Part shown: positions 28,801 to 42,400 of the stretch, piece by piece
How the letters are laid out: every line of letters begins with the position of its first letter
Position numbering within the stretch: the stretch's first letter is position 1
Origin: Apostichopus japonicus
Lineage: Eukaryota; Echinodermata; Holothuroidea; Aspidochirotida; Stichopodidae
DNA length: 64,000 bases
Reading direction: 5' to 3'
NCBI RefSeq assembly: GCF_037975245.1
Contig: NC_092572.1
Location: forward strand, 11,605,769 to 11,669,768
Translations under genes and position numbers: made by a program
The notes under the pieces: model-generated
Seen by the model: the letters and a program-made list of their open reading frames with translations, nothing else
Told to the model about the DNA's origin: nothing
The model's database searches: none

Positions 28801-29520
28801 ACCCCCCCCCACCCCCTCAGCGCCCTCCCCAAAAATCAATTGATGAAAATTACATTTTCATTCAACTAGTATAAAAAACAGAAGCTCAAAATGCATGGCT
28901 GAAGTAGATTTCCCATGTTCAACAGCAATATGATACACATGTAATAGGCGCAGATGCAATTGAAATCCCCACTTTTTCCTACATGCACTTTAAGTAACTG
29001 TGATTTCTGACTAGTATATAATAACACTACGTAAGGAACTCAAAGTTACTCAGAGTGCTGCTGTTAGGAGGAAGGTGATGGATTAATAAATAATTATCTT
29101 TGGTCAACAGCACATTCTGTATCATGTATATATACCCATGTGATCTACATCAAATATTTAATTTCACTTGGCATATGTACAGGCGAACAAAAATTTTAAA
29201 AAAAAGTCAAAAAAATAAAAATGGAGAAAGAAAAAGAACGATTCAATCCTGTTTTGTGATGTATTTTCAAAGAGACATTTTTTATAAAGGAAGGAAAATG
29301 AAAACAAAAAATAAACAGAATAACGGAAAACATTGGATTTAAATAACATTTCGCTTGCATAACTCTTCTTTGTATCTGCCAAAACTTGAAAATGAGAAAC
29401 AAGAAACTTCAATATATATATGTGTTGTCCTATGCAGATGCCGACAGCGTAGGGAGATACCTGGGGTGGGGGAGGGTGGGGGGCTTTAGATGAATACATC
29501 ATTGCACAAAGACGAAAGGT
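25820..29520 (-). other. ROBO: Probable long ROBO 3' UTR
   Basis: This AT-rich stretch has no coding exon and lies directly 3' of the last ROBO exons. A minus-strand AATAAA sits at 25826-25831. The extent (about 3.7 kb) is inferred; it assumes use of the terminal exon starting at 29534. Confidence 0.4.
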
Positions 29521-29534
29521 TCAGACCTGGCTAC
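29521..29534 (-). CDS. ROBO: ROBO candidate terminal exon (SQV stop)
   Basis: A strong acceptor (cttttctcttttccag) is followed in the right phase by gt agc cag gtc tga. Joined to the donor at 30317 it ends the protein GIQVGSQV. Only phase and splice signals support it. Confidence 0.45.
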
Positions 29535-30291
29535 CTGGAAAAGAGAAAAGAAATGAAAAGGAATTTACGACTTGGATTCACACATTTGTCTTGTCTATGG
29601 TGAACAAAAAAAATAGTTTCACACTTATTTTAGGTTAATTTCACAGATACTTGAATTTCAAAAAAATACAATTTCACAAGTTATCAAATAATTTCCATAC
29701 ATTATTTGGTCAAAAATTTAGGGTCCAGACTCAGGGTTTGAAATACATCAAAGCATGGAATGGCAGATGTTTCACTGACCACCTTATTCTTCCCTTGAAC
29801 TAGCACCATCCCCTCCCTTCTCTCCCCTCCCTCACCCTTCCCCTCACCTTACTTGCAATGAACCAGTTTTGTTATTTTTCACGACAGCTCTGTCATAGGC
29901 TACAGTAAGTTCCGAAATTTGCAAGTGTTAGCATTGCTTTCATCGTCCTTTCTCCCACCCACCCAACCACCCCCCCCCCCCAAATCCACTCATGCTAGTT
30001 GAAAAAGAATCATGCTCTGAAGCTTTTCTAAACATTTATGTTAAATAAATTGTTGTGAAAATGTTCTCAAAGTGTGAACTCAACAATTCAAAAATTCCAG
30101 AGAGAGTTTTCAAAACATTTTATTCTAGGTCTGCATGTGAGCCACAGCTACGAAGTTTGAACAACCATTGGATTGGCAGAAATCACAAATCTTGTCTGAT
30201 TTGATATGCGTGATACATTCAGTGATCAAAAGGATAAATATATTTGCCAAGACAAGAAAACTGATGGTACCGTTGTCGTAGCTAGCTTTGT

Positions 30292-30473
30292 TTATCTGTC
30301 TGGTTTCACCGACTCACCTACTTGTATACCATTACCAATGGTGACCATTGGAAGACTGTTGGTAGGGTGCGTAGGGTACCCATTAAGGAATCTCTCGCCC
30401 TCCTCTGACCCCTCAGAGGCCTCATCTTCTGCGCAGCTTCCACCGATTGAGAGACCAGAAGCCATTAGTGAAC
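30292..30473 (-). CDS. ROBO: ROBO exon: C-terminal segment
   Basis: Acceptor catccag. It encodes SLMASGLSIGGSCAEDEASE through SLPMVTIGNGIQVG. Read through, it ends ESVKPDR and taa at 30292-30294. A consensus donor gtgagt (30312-30317) after GIQV would shorten it to 30318 and join a further exon. Confidence 0.82.
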
Positions 30474-33400
30474 CTGGATGTGGGGGAAAGAAAGAGAGAA
30501 TTGTTTCATTTAAAAGAGTTTATTGCTTAATTTTAAATTTGAACATCCCCATGCAAGATAAATTAACAAGGTAATTTTGCTTGTGTGATTTTTTCTATGC
30601 CTTTTGATGACCAAAAAGATGCTTTATCACATCTATTTGTACTGACCTGCCAATGTCTGGAAATTAATAAGCAAATCTTTCAAGAATTAATTCTCAAATT
30701 AAAATAAAATAAAATAAAAGTTATTCAATGCGTTCCATTCAATTTAAAATGAACAACAAATTTCACCCACCCACAAAAGTTTTCCCGCAAAGATGTCAAC
30801 CAAACTTGTAAACCAGACAACTAGCAAAAGAAATTTCTTTTTTTCCTTTATTTAAACTGAATTTTTTTTCCCTCTCTTTTCTATACCATTGAAACGTTTG
30901 ATTGAAGATTTGGAAATTTGAGTAAAACTTTTTTTTTTTTTTTTTTTTTTACAAAATCTTTCAAGAATTAATTCTCAAATTAATATAAAATAAAAGTTAA
31001 TGAATGTGTTGCATTCAATTTAAAATGAACAAACAATTTCACCCACCCACAAGTTTTTTGTCTGGCAAAGATGTCAACCAAAATTGTAAACCAGACAACT
31101 AGCAAAAGAGTTTTTTTTCCTTTTTTAAAACTGATTTTTCTTTTTTGTTTCTTTCTTACACCATTGAAACTTTTGATTGAAGATTTGGAAATTTGAGTAA
31201 TTTTTTTTTCTTCTTTTGAAAAAAACTTTTTTGTTTAATTTTTTTTCATTTTTTTTGGATAGAAATTCCTTGAAATGGAATGTGACAAGTCATTCTTAAA
31301 TGAGGACTGCATATCTACCTATATGGTTAACAACACTCACCTGTACAGTAGCTACTGCCATCAAAGTCTGTATCTACCTCTCCCCTGACTGTATCTAGAT
31401 CAGATAGTTCTGATACCGCTGGCATGGATCCACCTTGTTCAGAAATCCCTGCAACAATGGCCAAGATGACAAACAAATTAGATCCACCATTGTGAATGAA
31501 GAAGACATTTTTTGAAATGAAGAATGGATCACTTGGTTAATTTTAAATTTTTATTATTTTCTTTCTTGGCAGAAGTTTCAAATCATTCCAAGTCATTAAT
31601 GCATCAGTATTGCCTTTTCTTTTTCCAAGAGGGTGAAGTGGTGGGGTGGGTGGGTAGAGTGGGTGGGTGGCAGTTGGCGATGATTTTGTTTAGAGTACAT
31701 GATTGAGGTGGGATCAGCGCTTTGTTTGCTTTTTTCTTTCTCTCTTTTTTCAATTCAAGCGTTTCTAATGAGCACAAGAACAGATATCAAGAGAAAAAAC
31801 TGCTTGTCACAGAAAGTGATCTATAAACTGGAAAACATTAAATAATTTATTTATTGGGATTAAATTCTCCACCTTTGATTCTTTGATTGATAAAAAGCAT
31901 ATTTTTGTTGGTATTTAGCAAAATTTGTTCAAATTTTGCTGCAAAACCAGAGATCATGTGCAAAACATGTTGCTTTGAGCCTGAGAAAGAAGCAAGAGGA
32001 AGTGTATGTTTAATGGTATGATGATTCACACTAATTTTGATATTAAGCACCTCTATGGGAGGGGAGGGGGGAGGGGAGGGGGGGTGGGACGGTGACATGT
32101 ACATATTTATACCTGGAGTTATCCTTGGTAGCATAGGGTGACCCTCTTCATTATCTGAGGGTGCTTCGCTCTGAGACATTAAGTCATTGTACTGTAAGAG
32201 TTCTTGTCCTATTTCAGCGTGCCTGGGATCCTCAAAGACCTGTTTCGGTGCTAGATGGTGGCCACCGTTCTCCGACGGGTGGTGGCCGCCGTTCTGCGGG
32301 TAGTGGACCCCTTCCTGCGGGTACTGTCCGTTAGGCCTGGCGATGGGCTGAAATACCCTCCCCGAGGTAGGGTCTATCCTGGTGCCGGGCGGGAGACCCA
32401 CGGGTCCTCCTCCACCCCTGTACGCATCGACATGCGGGAAAGTTCTTTGGTTGTAATGCATGGAGGATGGGTACTGAGGAGGGGGGTAATGCATTGCGGG
32501 TAGCGTCATGTTTTCTTGCGATTTTTGCATGCACTCGTGGCAAGTTACTGGCTGTGAAGGAGGAGGAGGAGTAGGGTACTGCTGCTGCTGCTGCTGTTGT
32601 TGGTGAGGGTGCTGATGATGGTGCGGATGGCTGTGGTGAGATGACTTACTCCCGTTGGATGACCCTGTGTGGTAGTTATATGGTGGAGTTTGCATATGTG
32701 GTGGTACCCTGTTGTCAGTGGGCGGTTCCTCTGGGGGAGGGGGCAGTAAATCTGACCAGGTGTTTGCTGGCCTCTGCTGGTGTTGTTGTGGCTGCTGTAG
32801 ACGCTGTGATCTCTTCTTCCTGTGCGGTTTACTTTTGGCTCCTGCGAAGAAAGAAAATCGATATAAAAAATAATCAGTTTTGAGTCAAAAATTTACATCG
32901 ATCGAAGAAATTAGGATACTGTACGTATTCAGGTTAGATAACGTTTGATAATCTGATAGGAATTGGCCAATTACCCGTGATTACGCAAACGAATTCCAAC
33001 AAAACTGACTTTGTTTATCTAACGGCCTACACGCTTGACAAATCTCATAATAAGTCCATTCCATTCAGAATTTCATTCTGTTTTCTTCTTTCCATTTCTG
33101 TTTTTCAAACAGAGAAACATGTCTATAAATCAATATGACAATTCTTCTTCTTTTTTTCACTTTTACAACATTTTACAATTTTCATGTTACTCCACTAGGT
33201 GTCCAATGTTTCCATACAGATAATACATGTATTCAATTGATGTTGCTCAACAGAAACTTTAATATACATTGCATGAGGGCAGATATGACAAATGCCTTCT
33301 TGTCTTCCACGGTAATCATCACTTCAACTTGCTAAACCAATCCATCCACTATTGATTACACATTTCTTTCTTTTATTATTATCTTATTATTATCTTCATT

Positions 33401-36400
33401 TCTATCAAACAGCATGAGTGAACCACATGCCTTGTTGGTTAGACTCACTGCTTGGTTTACTGGCAGTTCCATTGGGGCAGGGTTGTGATCCAGATGTGCC
33501 CGAAGAACACCCTGTGTCGTTGCTACTGCTACCACATGTGCACTTAGGAGCCGTCGCAAAATGAGTCTGGAAAGAATATAAACAAAGTAAATCAATTAAT
33601 CGATCAATCAATACAGCTATTTGTGATTGACCGCAGACGTCCAAACCATTGCAGAGTTACTCAGAATAAATTGTACAATCGATCACACTAAGATATCAAT
33701 CTCTCCTATTAAACTATCAAGTGATTATTATTAATATTGAATAATTCCACTTACAGGAAAGGAAACATGCCAGCAATTCCAGCGTAATAAGGTTTAACTA
33801 ATCTTTCATATAACATAAAATGTGGACAAAAGTTGTTTTAAATTCTGCTTTATACCAGCAGTACAAACTCAAGCACATAAATCACCACAATGATAAACTC
33901 CAAAAGTCACAAAATAGGATTAATATTCTGCATAACTTTTTTTCTAAATAGGATTGTGAATGAGTGGAACGGTTTGCCTGAGAAAGTTGTACATGCAAGT
34001 AGTGTGAATGGATTTAAGAATGCTTTGGACAAGCACTTTCAGCAGTGTAATCGGGTCGGAGTGTTTGTGTCTTCAGTGTTTTTTTCCTCTTCTATAGGGT
34101 CCTTGATGGGGACTTGTGTTTCCCTCCTCAACCTTTTTTTTCTACTACTATAAACTAAACAAGTATACCATTTTAAAAAAGTTCTTTTTGAATGAAAACA
34201 GGAACAGACCAAGCAAACATGGTAGAGGTATCACAAGTAAGTTGGGCCTTGTAATAAAGCCCAAAACTTTTTCAGTTTGGAAACAGACTTGGGCATAACA
34301 GAAGTCACAGGAAAAGAATGACCAGATTGTTGCAACGGTCCTAGCAAGAGGTGGGCTAGGCCGGGTTCTACATGATTCATATAACTATTTTTTTGGTGGT
34401 AAGCTTCTGGTAGTTGGGGGCAGACAGGAAAATGCTTAAGTAAATTATTCACAGCAGGTAAGGAGTTCCCAATGTAAGACAAAAAAAAAACTTTAATAAC
34501 ATTTTCTTTTTTCTTTCCATTTTACCCCAGAGGCACAGATCTCAGTAAATTTGAAGGTCTTTTAAGATTTTCTTTTCTAAGATTTTTCATCTTAAGATTT
34601 AAGATCTTCATATTGTAGAAGGATTTCTGACTTACATTTTGTGGAGGACACAATTGCGTAGATGCGTACGGCTGAGGGGGGTAGCGTGTTGACGGCCGGG
34701 TTACTGACGATGGTACACTGGTGCATGGGGAGGGTGTGGGGACAATGTGGGTCCTGGGTGAGGTCCTCTTCGTCCACCACTGCGTAGACAGGCGATCGTG
34801 CTCTATGGCCGCTCAGCGTGCTGCTCCCGGAGCTAAGGGTGGCTTGGTTGTGCATCCCTCCCTGGGAGGCATACGAAGGATCTGAAACGACAAATTTGTT
34901 GATAGAACGATGAAATTTAAGAATATTCTGTTTCAAGAATTGAGTGGATGGGACTGTATTATCCAAGTGCTGTATTATCCACAGGCTTATGGTACAGTCT
35001 GATGGTTTGTATGAAATACCAGGAGATGTTATTATTAAAGGCATGATTCTGCGGGTATGAGAAAGTTTTTCTTAAGGTGTGCCAAGTTTGGTAGGATCAT
35101 GATAATCTATATAGTACAGAATGTGTTATATCATGACGTTACTGAACCAGCTAAATATTGAAAAAGAAATAAATTTAAAAAAAAAATAAAGCAAAGTGTG
35201 CAACACTCTTGTACAAATGAACAGGAAGATAGAATAATATGAACAATACGATGCAAGAGAAGAGGAACTGATTTAACAACAATGACAAGAGGGTTAGAGA
35301 AGATTTTAAATTTCAAGATTTTTCTGTGATTAAATCTGTGAATGACATGGAATGAAGAAGATATAAAGAAGTGATTTTAAAATTCAAGCCATAAGTTCAC
35401 TTTTGTTTTACACCAAGTTTGTCACAAAGTCAGTAAATTTGCTTCCACCAAGGGCGGCGGAACCGGGGGGGCACAGGGGGCACGTGCCCCCCCACTTTTC
35501 CTCAGGTTAAAAATGTGCCCTTTTTCTACATAAAAATTGAGGTGTCTCAAGTTAGCAAGAGGCCAGGGAACCAGAATGAACACTCGGGAAGGGCCGTTTC
35601 CGGCCATCTGAGGGGTTTGTAAAACCAAAAAATTTTCTTGTACGCTCCGCGCCAACTGATGGTGGCGCTCCGCTCAGATAGTCGTGCATACAACTTTTCA
35701 AATCCTGGCTACACCCCTGACTGTTTAATGAGTTTCTGTGGGTCAAACTCAAAGCTATTTCGAATGGAAACAATTTGTTAAGATATTAACAAGAAATAAA
35801 CTCTAATTCGGAAGATTCCTATACATTAGCAACTTGTATGATTTCACCTCAGTTTGTCTCAAAAGAAAACTTGTTCCTTGTTTCCCAATTTGAACATTGG
35901 ATATTGCAGTGCTAGTATGCATATTTTCCTTCAGGGGGGGGGGGGGGGGGTGGGCGTTGATGGAGTGATGTGTATACGCAAATAAGATAATACAATAAGA
36001 GTTATAAAGGGTACTAAATATAAGGCTGCATCAGTCCAATTGAATTTCTGCAAAGTGCCCTTTGATGTCGGTGCCCCCCCAGATTAAAAGTGCTTCCGCC
36101 GCCCTTGGCTTCCACACACTGGTAAAATTCTGAGAAATTGATTTTGCATCAAGATTGATGCTGTTTACATTTCCATTATAGAGAGGGTTGTGGTCAATTG
36201 GTGAAGGCAGTGGACTTGTGATATAAGGTTTGCTCAGTACTCTGTGTCTTCGGGCAAGGCACTTTAATATCCATTGCCTCTCTTCACCCAGGTGCATAAA
36301 TGGGGACTTGCTAGGTAACTTGTCAATATTGTTGTGTGCGCCGGTTTGTGGCTGCACCCTATTGGAAGTCCCCCATGGGACACATGGATGTGGTGCACTG

Positions 36401-39400
36401 TCTTGCCCCAGGAGAGATCGTTTTAATTGTGCACACTTTCGTGTGTGGATTTCACACATTGCCAAAAACCAGGGATTAAAAGTTGTAAAAGGAGGGCCTT
36501 GGCCTCAAGCAAGACTTCAAGTTTAACTTTAATGGTGATAATAGCAACTGTTGTTTCAATCTATGAAGAAAGATCCAAATTAAAACAGCATATATCTGAA
36601 ATCTCAATAGCAAAATCGAATTTGAACTCACTGCAGATGAGAACTGAATGTTCCATAACAGATTAAAATACTTGCCAACCTACAGTCTATATCAAACCAT
36701 ATCAACAGGTTAAATAAGAAGGAACAAAGGCAACACAGCATACTGAGAATGTAAATGTGTCTTGAACCAAACCCCACCCAATCCCCCCAACCCCCCCACC
36801 CCGAACAATCAAACTCAATTCAAGGCATAATTAATGACTACCTTATGCAACCACAGTATATGTTCTCTCCATTCCATTATTCCAAAACCACTGCTCATAA
36901 TGTTTTTGTTTTTTATCCACAAGGCAATAACACAGTATTCAAATAAGTTATGGTAGACATTAGATTATTAATCACTATAGCCTAAAAATATGCTAGATGT
37001 CAGATAATGGTCACATATTTTTTTACTGCCACTCACAAAGTAGTTATCCATGCTGAGATATTTAATTACCTATTTCAAAACTCCTAGATGGCTAGGACTA
37101 ATTTAGAGAATTAGCCAAACGGGAAAGTACTCTAGTAAAACTTCTAGCAAATTGTTAGCTACAATTGTGGTCAATACTGATGACCCTATAAATTGCTCAA
37201 GAAAAGAACACGGTTCGTTTGTAAAAAAAATAATCTCTGGAAATAGAGAATAAAGTATTCTGCAAGGTCAGTGTACCCTATCAGTTTTACTACACATGTC
37301 ATTCACCAAAATATTACGACACCAAAAAAACAAAAACAAAATATAAAAATTAATTTAAAAAAAAATATATATATTTATGCAGTACACAATATGCTAGTGG
37401 AACAGGAGATGTAACTCTACACATGGTATTGGAAAGTGTAATCTAGCTAACGATACAAGCACTAACTACATTCTTTCCTACTTCTTCATCATTTTGCTTT
37501 CAAGGTTAGGGTTCGTTATTTTTTTTATTGCTAAAGAAGCATTTGGAGGATGGTGGAAGCAAAATTTCATGCACGCCCTCAGCTATCGGACGATTGAATT
37601 TCATCGTCGGCCTGCGGGCCATTTTCTCAACAAGTATCTAATGACTGGGCTTAGAGCTAAGCCAGTAAACAACTCAGTTGAGAATTAATTACATGGAATA
37701 ATTTTTCTTTCAATTGCTGCGAGTTTCAGAAAGCTTGAAGGTGATTTTATAATGACGCTTGAATTTCTTTTTCTTTTTCCTTTTTCTCTTCCTTTAGGAA
37801 GTGAAAGATCTTTTAAAATAATTTCATGAATGTTCAAAACTTTTTTGTTTCCGTTCAGCTGCCAGCCTTTTGAGTTGATGGGGGAGGATATGCAAAAAAA
37901 TTCAAAAACACGAATCATTTCAGGTTTTAACCTGGGGATGGATTCCGGCGATGAGTAGCTAAAGCTTACTATTAGTCTAGTAGGATGAGGATATGTCTTC
38001 AGGATTTGGAATTCAATAGATGCAACTAAAGAAAGATAAGAAACGGGATGTACTTCCCTTCTTCTCACTTCAATCGACTACAAATTAGCAGGATTACCGA
38101 GGGGAGGGGGTGGGGGAGAGGTGATGCCAATTATGACGACACAGCAAAGCGGTACACTGGAAATGGAAATCATACACTTGCAAGAGGAAATGATTTTCTT
38201 GGTTGGTTGGAGATGGTTTGATTTAAATGACATGCTCGCAAAGAACTGCAATATCATGAAGTTGCCTAATTTATCCACAAATTTAAGGTGGCATGGTTTT
38301 ATGGGGTGATGTATTCTCTCCAAGAATGGAGTTCTTGCTACCACGTTTCTCAATTAACCCCTCCCTGCCAGAGATCAATCTTTCTCCTCACTACCTCATG
38401 TCAACCACCAACTCCTCACCCATCAACGATCTCTCTACTGCCTTTCTAGAAATGCAAACTGGAGAACACGAAAGATACTATATTCATTGAGTTCCCCTCC
38501 CCCCACCCCCCACCCCCAACTTTAGGACATTTTTGTCAGTAGGTTCTAAGTTTATGATAAACTTAGAAAGGAGGGGGGTAAAAAGGGATAAAAGTTTCAA
38601 TGTTGACTGCTACAGAACATGTTAATTCTGTGGAATTTAAATACTATACTTTAGGAGTTATTGAAAGTGAAATGCCAACTCCACCCCCAACCCTCCCCTC
38701 CCCTGCCCTTCCTTACATTTATTCCTTCCTTCCAAAGGAAAGCAAAAGTCCTGTTGTAAGGGAGCCTTTTTTCACCCATTTTATACAAATACAAAAGACA
38801 AGAGAGAAGACTACAATTTTGTGAAAATGTCCATAAATGTCTGCTGATTCTAACTTTTCACAATAAAAATAAATAAATAAAAAAAGTGGAAAAAGCTAAG
38901 GAAAATGAGTGAATGTGTTAGTAGGATGATGATGAAAAGCTGTTAGCTAACCCTGTTGCTCTAAGAGCCAATAGGCAGGACCAGCCTGATCATGGTTTAG
39001 TGGTGTATGTGCTGCTGGCCAATATCTGCCAACGGTTGAGCTGAGGGTGCCATTAGTGGTGGAGAAGGTCGTCAAGAGGGAGATGTTACCGTGACATGAC
39101 TCCGCGTCGTCTGTCGGGATGGGAGGGAGGGGCTGCTGGGCTCCTTTCTGGTGGCTGTGAAGGTGCGGTGCTAGGGTCCTGTTTAAAAGAAGCAGAGAAA
39201 TTTAATAGGATAATCTTTTTCGCAAACTTGACATCTATTAACGTGATTTAAATCAAACTGAAGAGGAATCAAGTCTGTCCAAACTTAATTCAAAGATGTT
39301 CGTACAATGTGTCTTCAATTTTGCCAAGGAACACATCGTAGGCAGGTATGTTCTTGTGCTCTCTTTAAATCATACCCAACCAACACTCGGTTAGACCAAA

Positions 39401-42400
39401 ATGAGTTAAATTGAATTTTGAATGAGCCAGTTTTGTCAATTTGAAGACCCATTCGCTCCAGGAATCAAATTCGAATAATAAAAAGTTTCACTTACAAGCC
39501 GATGCCTTCTGATGTTGGTTCGTAATGTAACGATCCTACGGAGAGAGGGAGACAATGAGATGAATTTGAGATATGTCACCATAAGTTATTACTTGTAAAT
39601 CTTCAAGCAACTACTGAAGAAGATTGAAATACTTGTGATGTAACCATCCCACAGTTGAAAATTCAATGATCATTGCTTGTGTGATAAAACATTTATAAAT
39701 TTATAACGGATCTAGTATTTTCCAATCTCATATCCCCATTTCACACCACCCACCCCCCTTGCCCCCCCCCCTGCCAAGTGCTATTTTAAGTCATCAGGTG
39801 CATCACGTTACCTAGGTACTGTCAAATCTTTCCAGCAGTAACTCCCTATTTATGGTTTTCATTCATCAAGCAGTATTACCTTTTGTAACAACCACAGACT
39901 TCTCGTGCCGTTTCCTACAGAAGACCACCAGTAGAATCACTGCACCGATAAAAGCAATGAGAGTTACGATTCCGACTACCTTGATAATTAGCCCGTTCTC
40001 GTCATCACCGGTCGGAGGTCGTACTGAGGAAGAAGGATCAAAAACAGAGAGAAGGTGAAAATAAAGACTAATGGCAAGGTCACTATGTGTCATGAATATG
40101 CGCATATGTAAATTACCAGCCACCCATTGATTTGAAAATTGAAATCAATAGGGTTAAAAGAACTAAGAATCAGAATGGCCTTGATAACCTTTAGCATCTA
40201 ACGATTTTTGTCCTGAAGTGAAGTGTCGTTATTGGCACGGGGACAGGGACAGGGGCGATGAGTAAATTAATGACCGAACCCGATAAAGGCTGTAGGGTTG
40301 ATCAATCATCAAAGGTTGATCAGTCATCTCCCTTTGTGACTTTCACACCCAGTTTACTGCATAGTATTAAACTCCAATTTTTGAAGAGTCATCTTGACAT
40401 ACTGACAAAAACTACTAACACTGCATGTGCAGCATTGAACCTGTCTTTTATATGATGAAGTGGTAATAACTAAATGTTTTCAAGAAGTCCATCCACGATA
40501 CAGCTTACAAAAGAAGACTATTAAAAGCAAACTGTCAAAGGACTGCTAATGTTCTGACGTGCTGTGTTCCATGCATCGTTGTTCCTGAAAGTGTCTTCAG
40601 AATTTAAGAGTCACAGAGATAACTTCCCAAACAAAATCCTAAGAATTATCTGATTTTCATGATAGAGGATGGCTGAATTATGTAATAACAAATGGACTGG
40701 GTAGGATGTGTTCTGCTTCCTATGTTCTAACTTCCCTTAACTGTATTTGTATATATTCTCTCTCGACTTATTCCACACCATTGCACCTGTTCAACACCAT
40801 CCTTGCAATTTCTTCCCTTAACTGGATTTGTATATATTCTCTCTCTAATTATTGAACACCATTGTACCTGCTCAACACCATCCTTGCACTTTCTTCCCTT
40901 AACTGGATTTGTATATATTCTCTCTTGACTTATTCAACACCATTGCACCTACTCAACACCATTGCACCTACTCAACACCACACTTGCACCCCAAAATAAC
41001 ACTTCCCTGTTAACTATATTCAAGCCTTTAATCACATGTACACATCAATTACACCCTTATTGTATCCTTTTGGTTATATGACCACAACTTACTTGGGGTA
41101 CTTGGTGGCATCTGTATGACATAAGGTGCACTGAGAGGTCCCATGCCAGCTGAGGTGTGGGCAGCCACAGATACTCTGTACCATGCAGATGGTGTCAGTT
41201 GGGTGATACGGGTCACCACCACGATGGGGTCGTTAATGGTCTTATTCTGGCCTGCATTGCTGCTGTTACTCAAGCAGAAGACAGAGTACCCGGTCACGAT
41301 ACCCTTGACCCGACTGGCAGAGGGAGGGGTCCAACTGACGATGAGGGATGTGGACCCATTAGGGCTGACCTGGACAGAACTTGGTGATACCCTGGGAACT
41401 GTCAAGTGAGGTAATCCAATGTTCATTTTAGAATACATGTATGAATGACATCTTTGCATTGAATTTACAACTTATAGCTATACTAGGGATAAATGTAACC
41501 CTCCAATAGAAGCACACATTATGTCCTTCTTTCATCACAGACAGATCAAAGGAGCAGTGCAGCCCTGGGTTTGTTGAAAGCAACTCTCATGTAATGGGAG
41601 GGGGAGGGGGAGGGGGAGGGGGGTGGTCTGGGATACTCTTACCCAAGGAAAGTAGAATTTTAAAAAGGGGAAAGGCTGCATCCTGAGACATATTTCGACT
41701 ATAAGCTTAGGACTACAGCTAGGTCTTCACCTAAGGTTGTGCTATACTTTAGAATTTTTAGGTGACAGAGGTTGAAGAAGGGATATGCACCACCACCCTG
41801 GACCCACCCCTCGCCTACCAACTGATTCAGGCTTCCCCATTCATCAATTACCTTACAGCACATCACTTAGTACTTACTATCTTCAGCTGTTACTCCAATG
41901 AGAGGGTCGCTCTCTGTACCCTTATAGAGGCCATTGAAGGGTGTAACTACGATGGTATATGAATTCCAGGGATCAAGGTCTGTAAGGACCAGACTGCGAC
42001 TATCTGTGACTGTCATGATCTTTTTCTTGGTAATCTGGTAAGTTGGATAGTAAGAGATGTGGTACCCGTCGATGTAGGCTGCGTAACGGTTCACCTGCGT
42101 GATTAAAGAAGAAAACGATCACGTATGAAAACAAACTAAAATACGGACAGATATCCGGAAAAATGAAGATATGTCAGTGTTATACGGACAGATATCCGGA
42201 ACAATAAAGATATGTCAGTCAAGGTAATACCAACTAAAATACGGACAGATATCCGACACAATAAAGAATGTCAGTCAAGGTAATACCAACTAAAATACGG
42301 ACAGATATCCGACACAATAAAGAATGTCAGTCAAGGTAATACCAACTAAAATACGGACTGATATCCGGAACAATAGAGATATGTCAGTCAAGGTAATACC

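Larger units (their letters stand above)
34882..38951 (-). other. ROBO: ROBO intron (4.1 kb)
   Basis: Apart from the MITE (35449-36107) and SINE (36185-36530) listed above, no exon or RNA gene was recognised. Confidence 0.5.

Noticed and set aside
32255-32503. Plus-strand ORF opposite the Robo tail exon
   Set aside because: Shadow of the well-supported minus-strand exon.
33356-33595. Alternative minus-strand frame over the Robo exon 33449-33566
   Set aside because: It does not join the LPPPP exon in frame, and has no similarity to Robo, unlike the Ser/Cys-rich frame.
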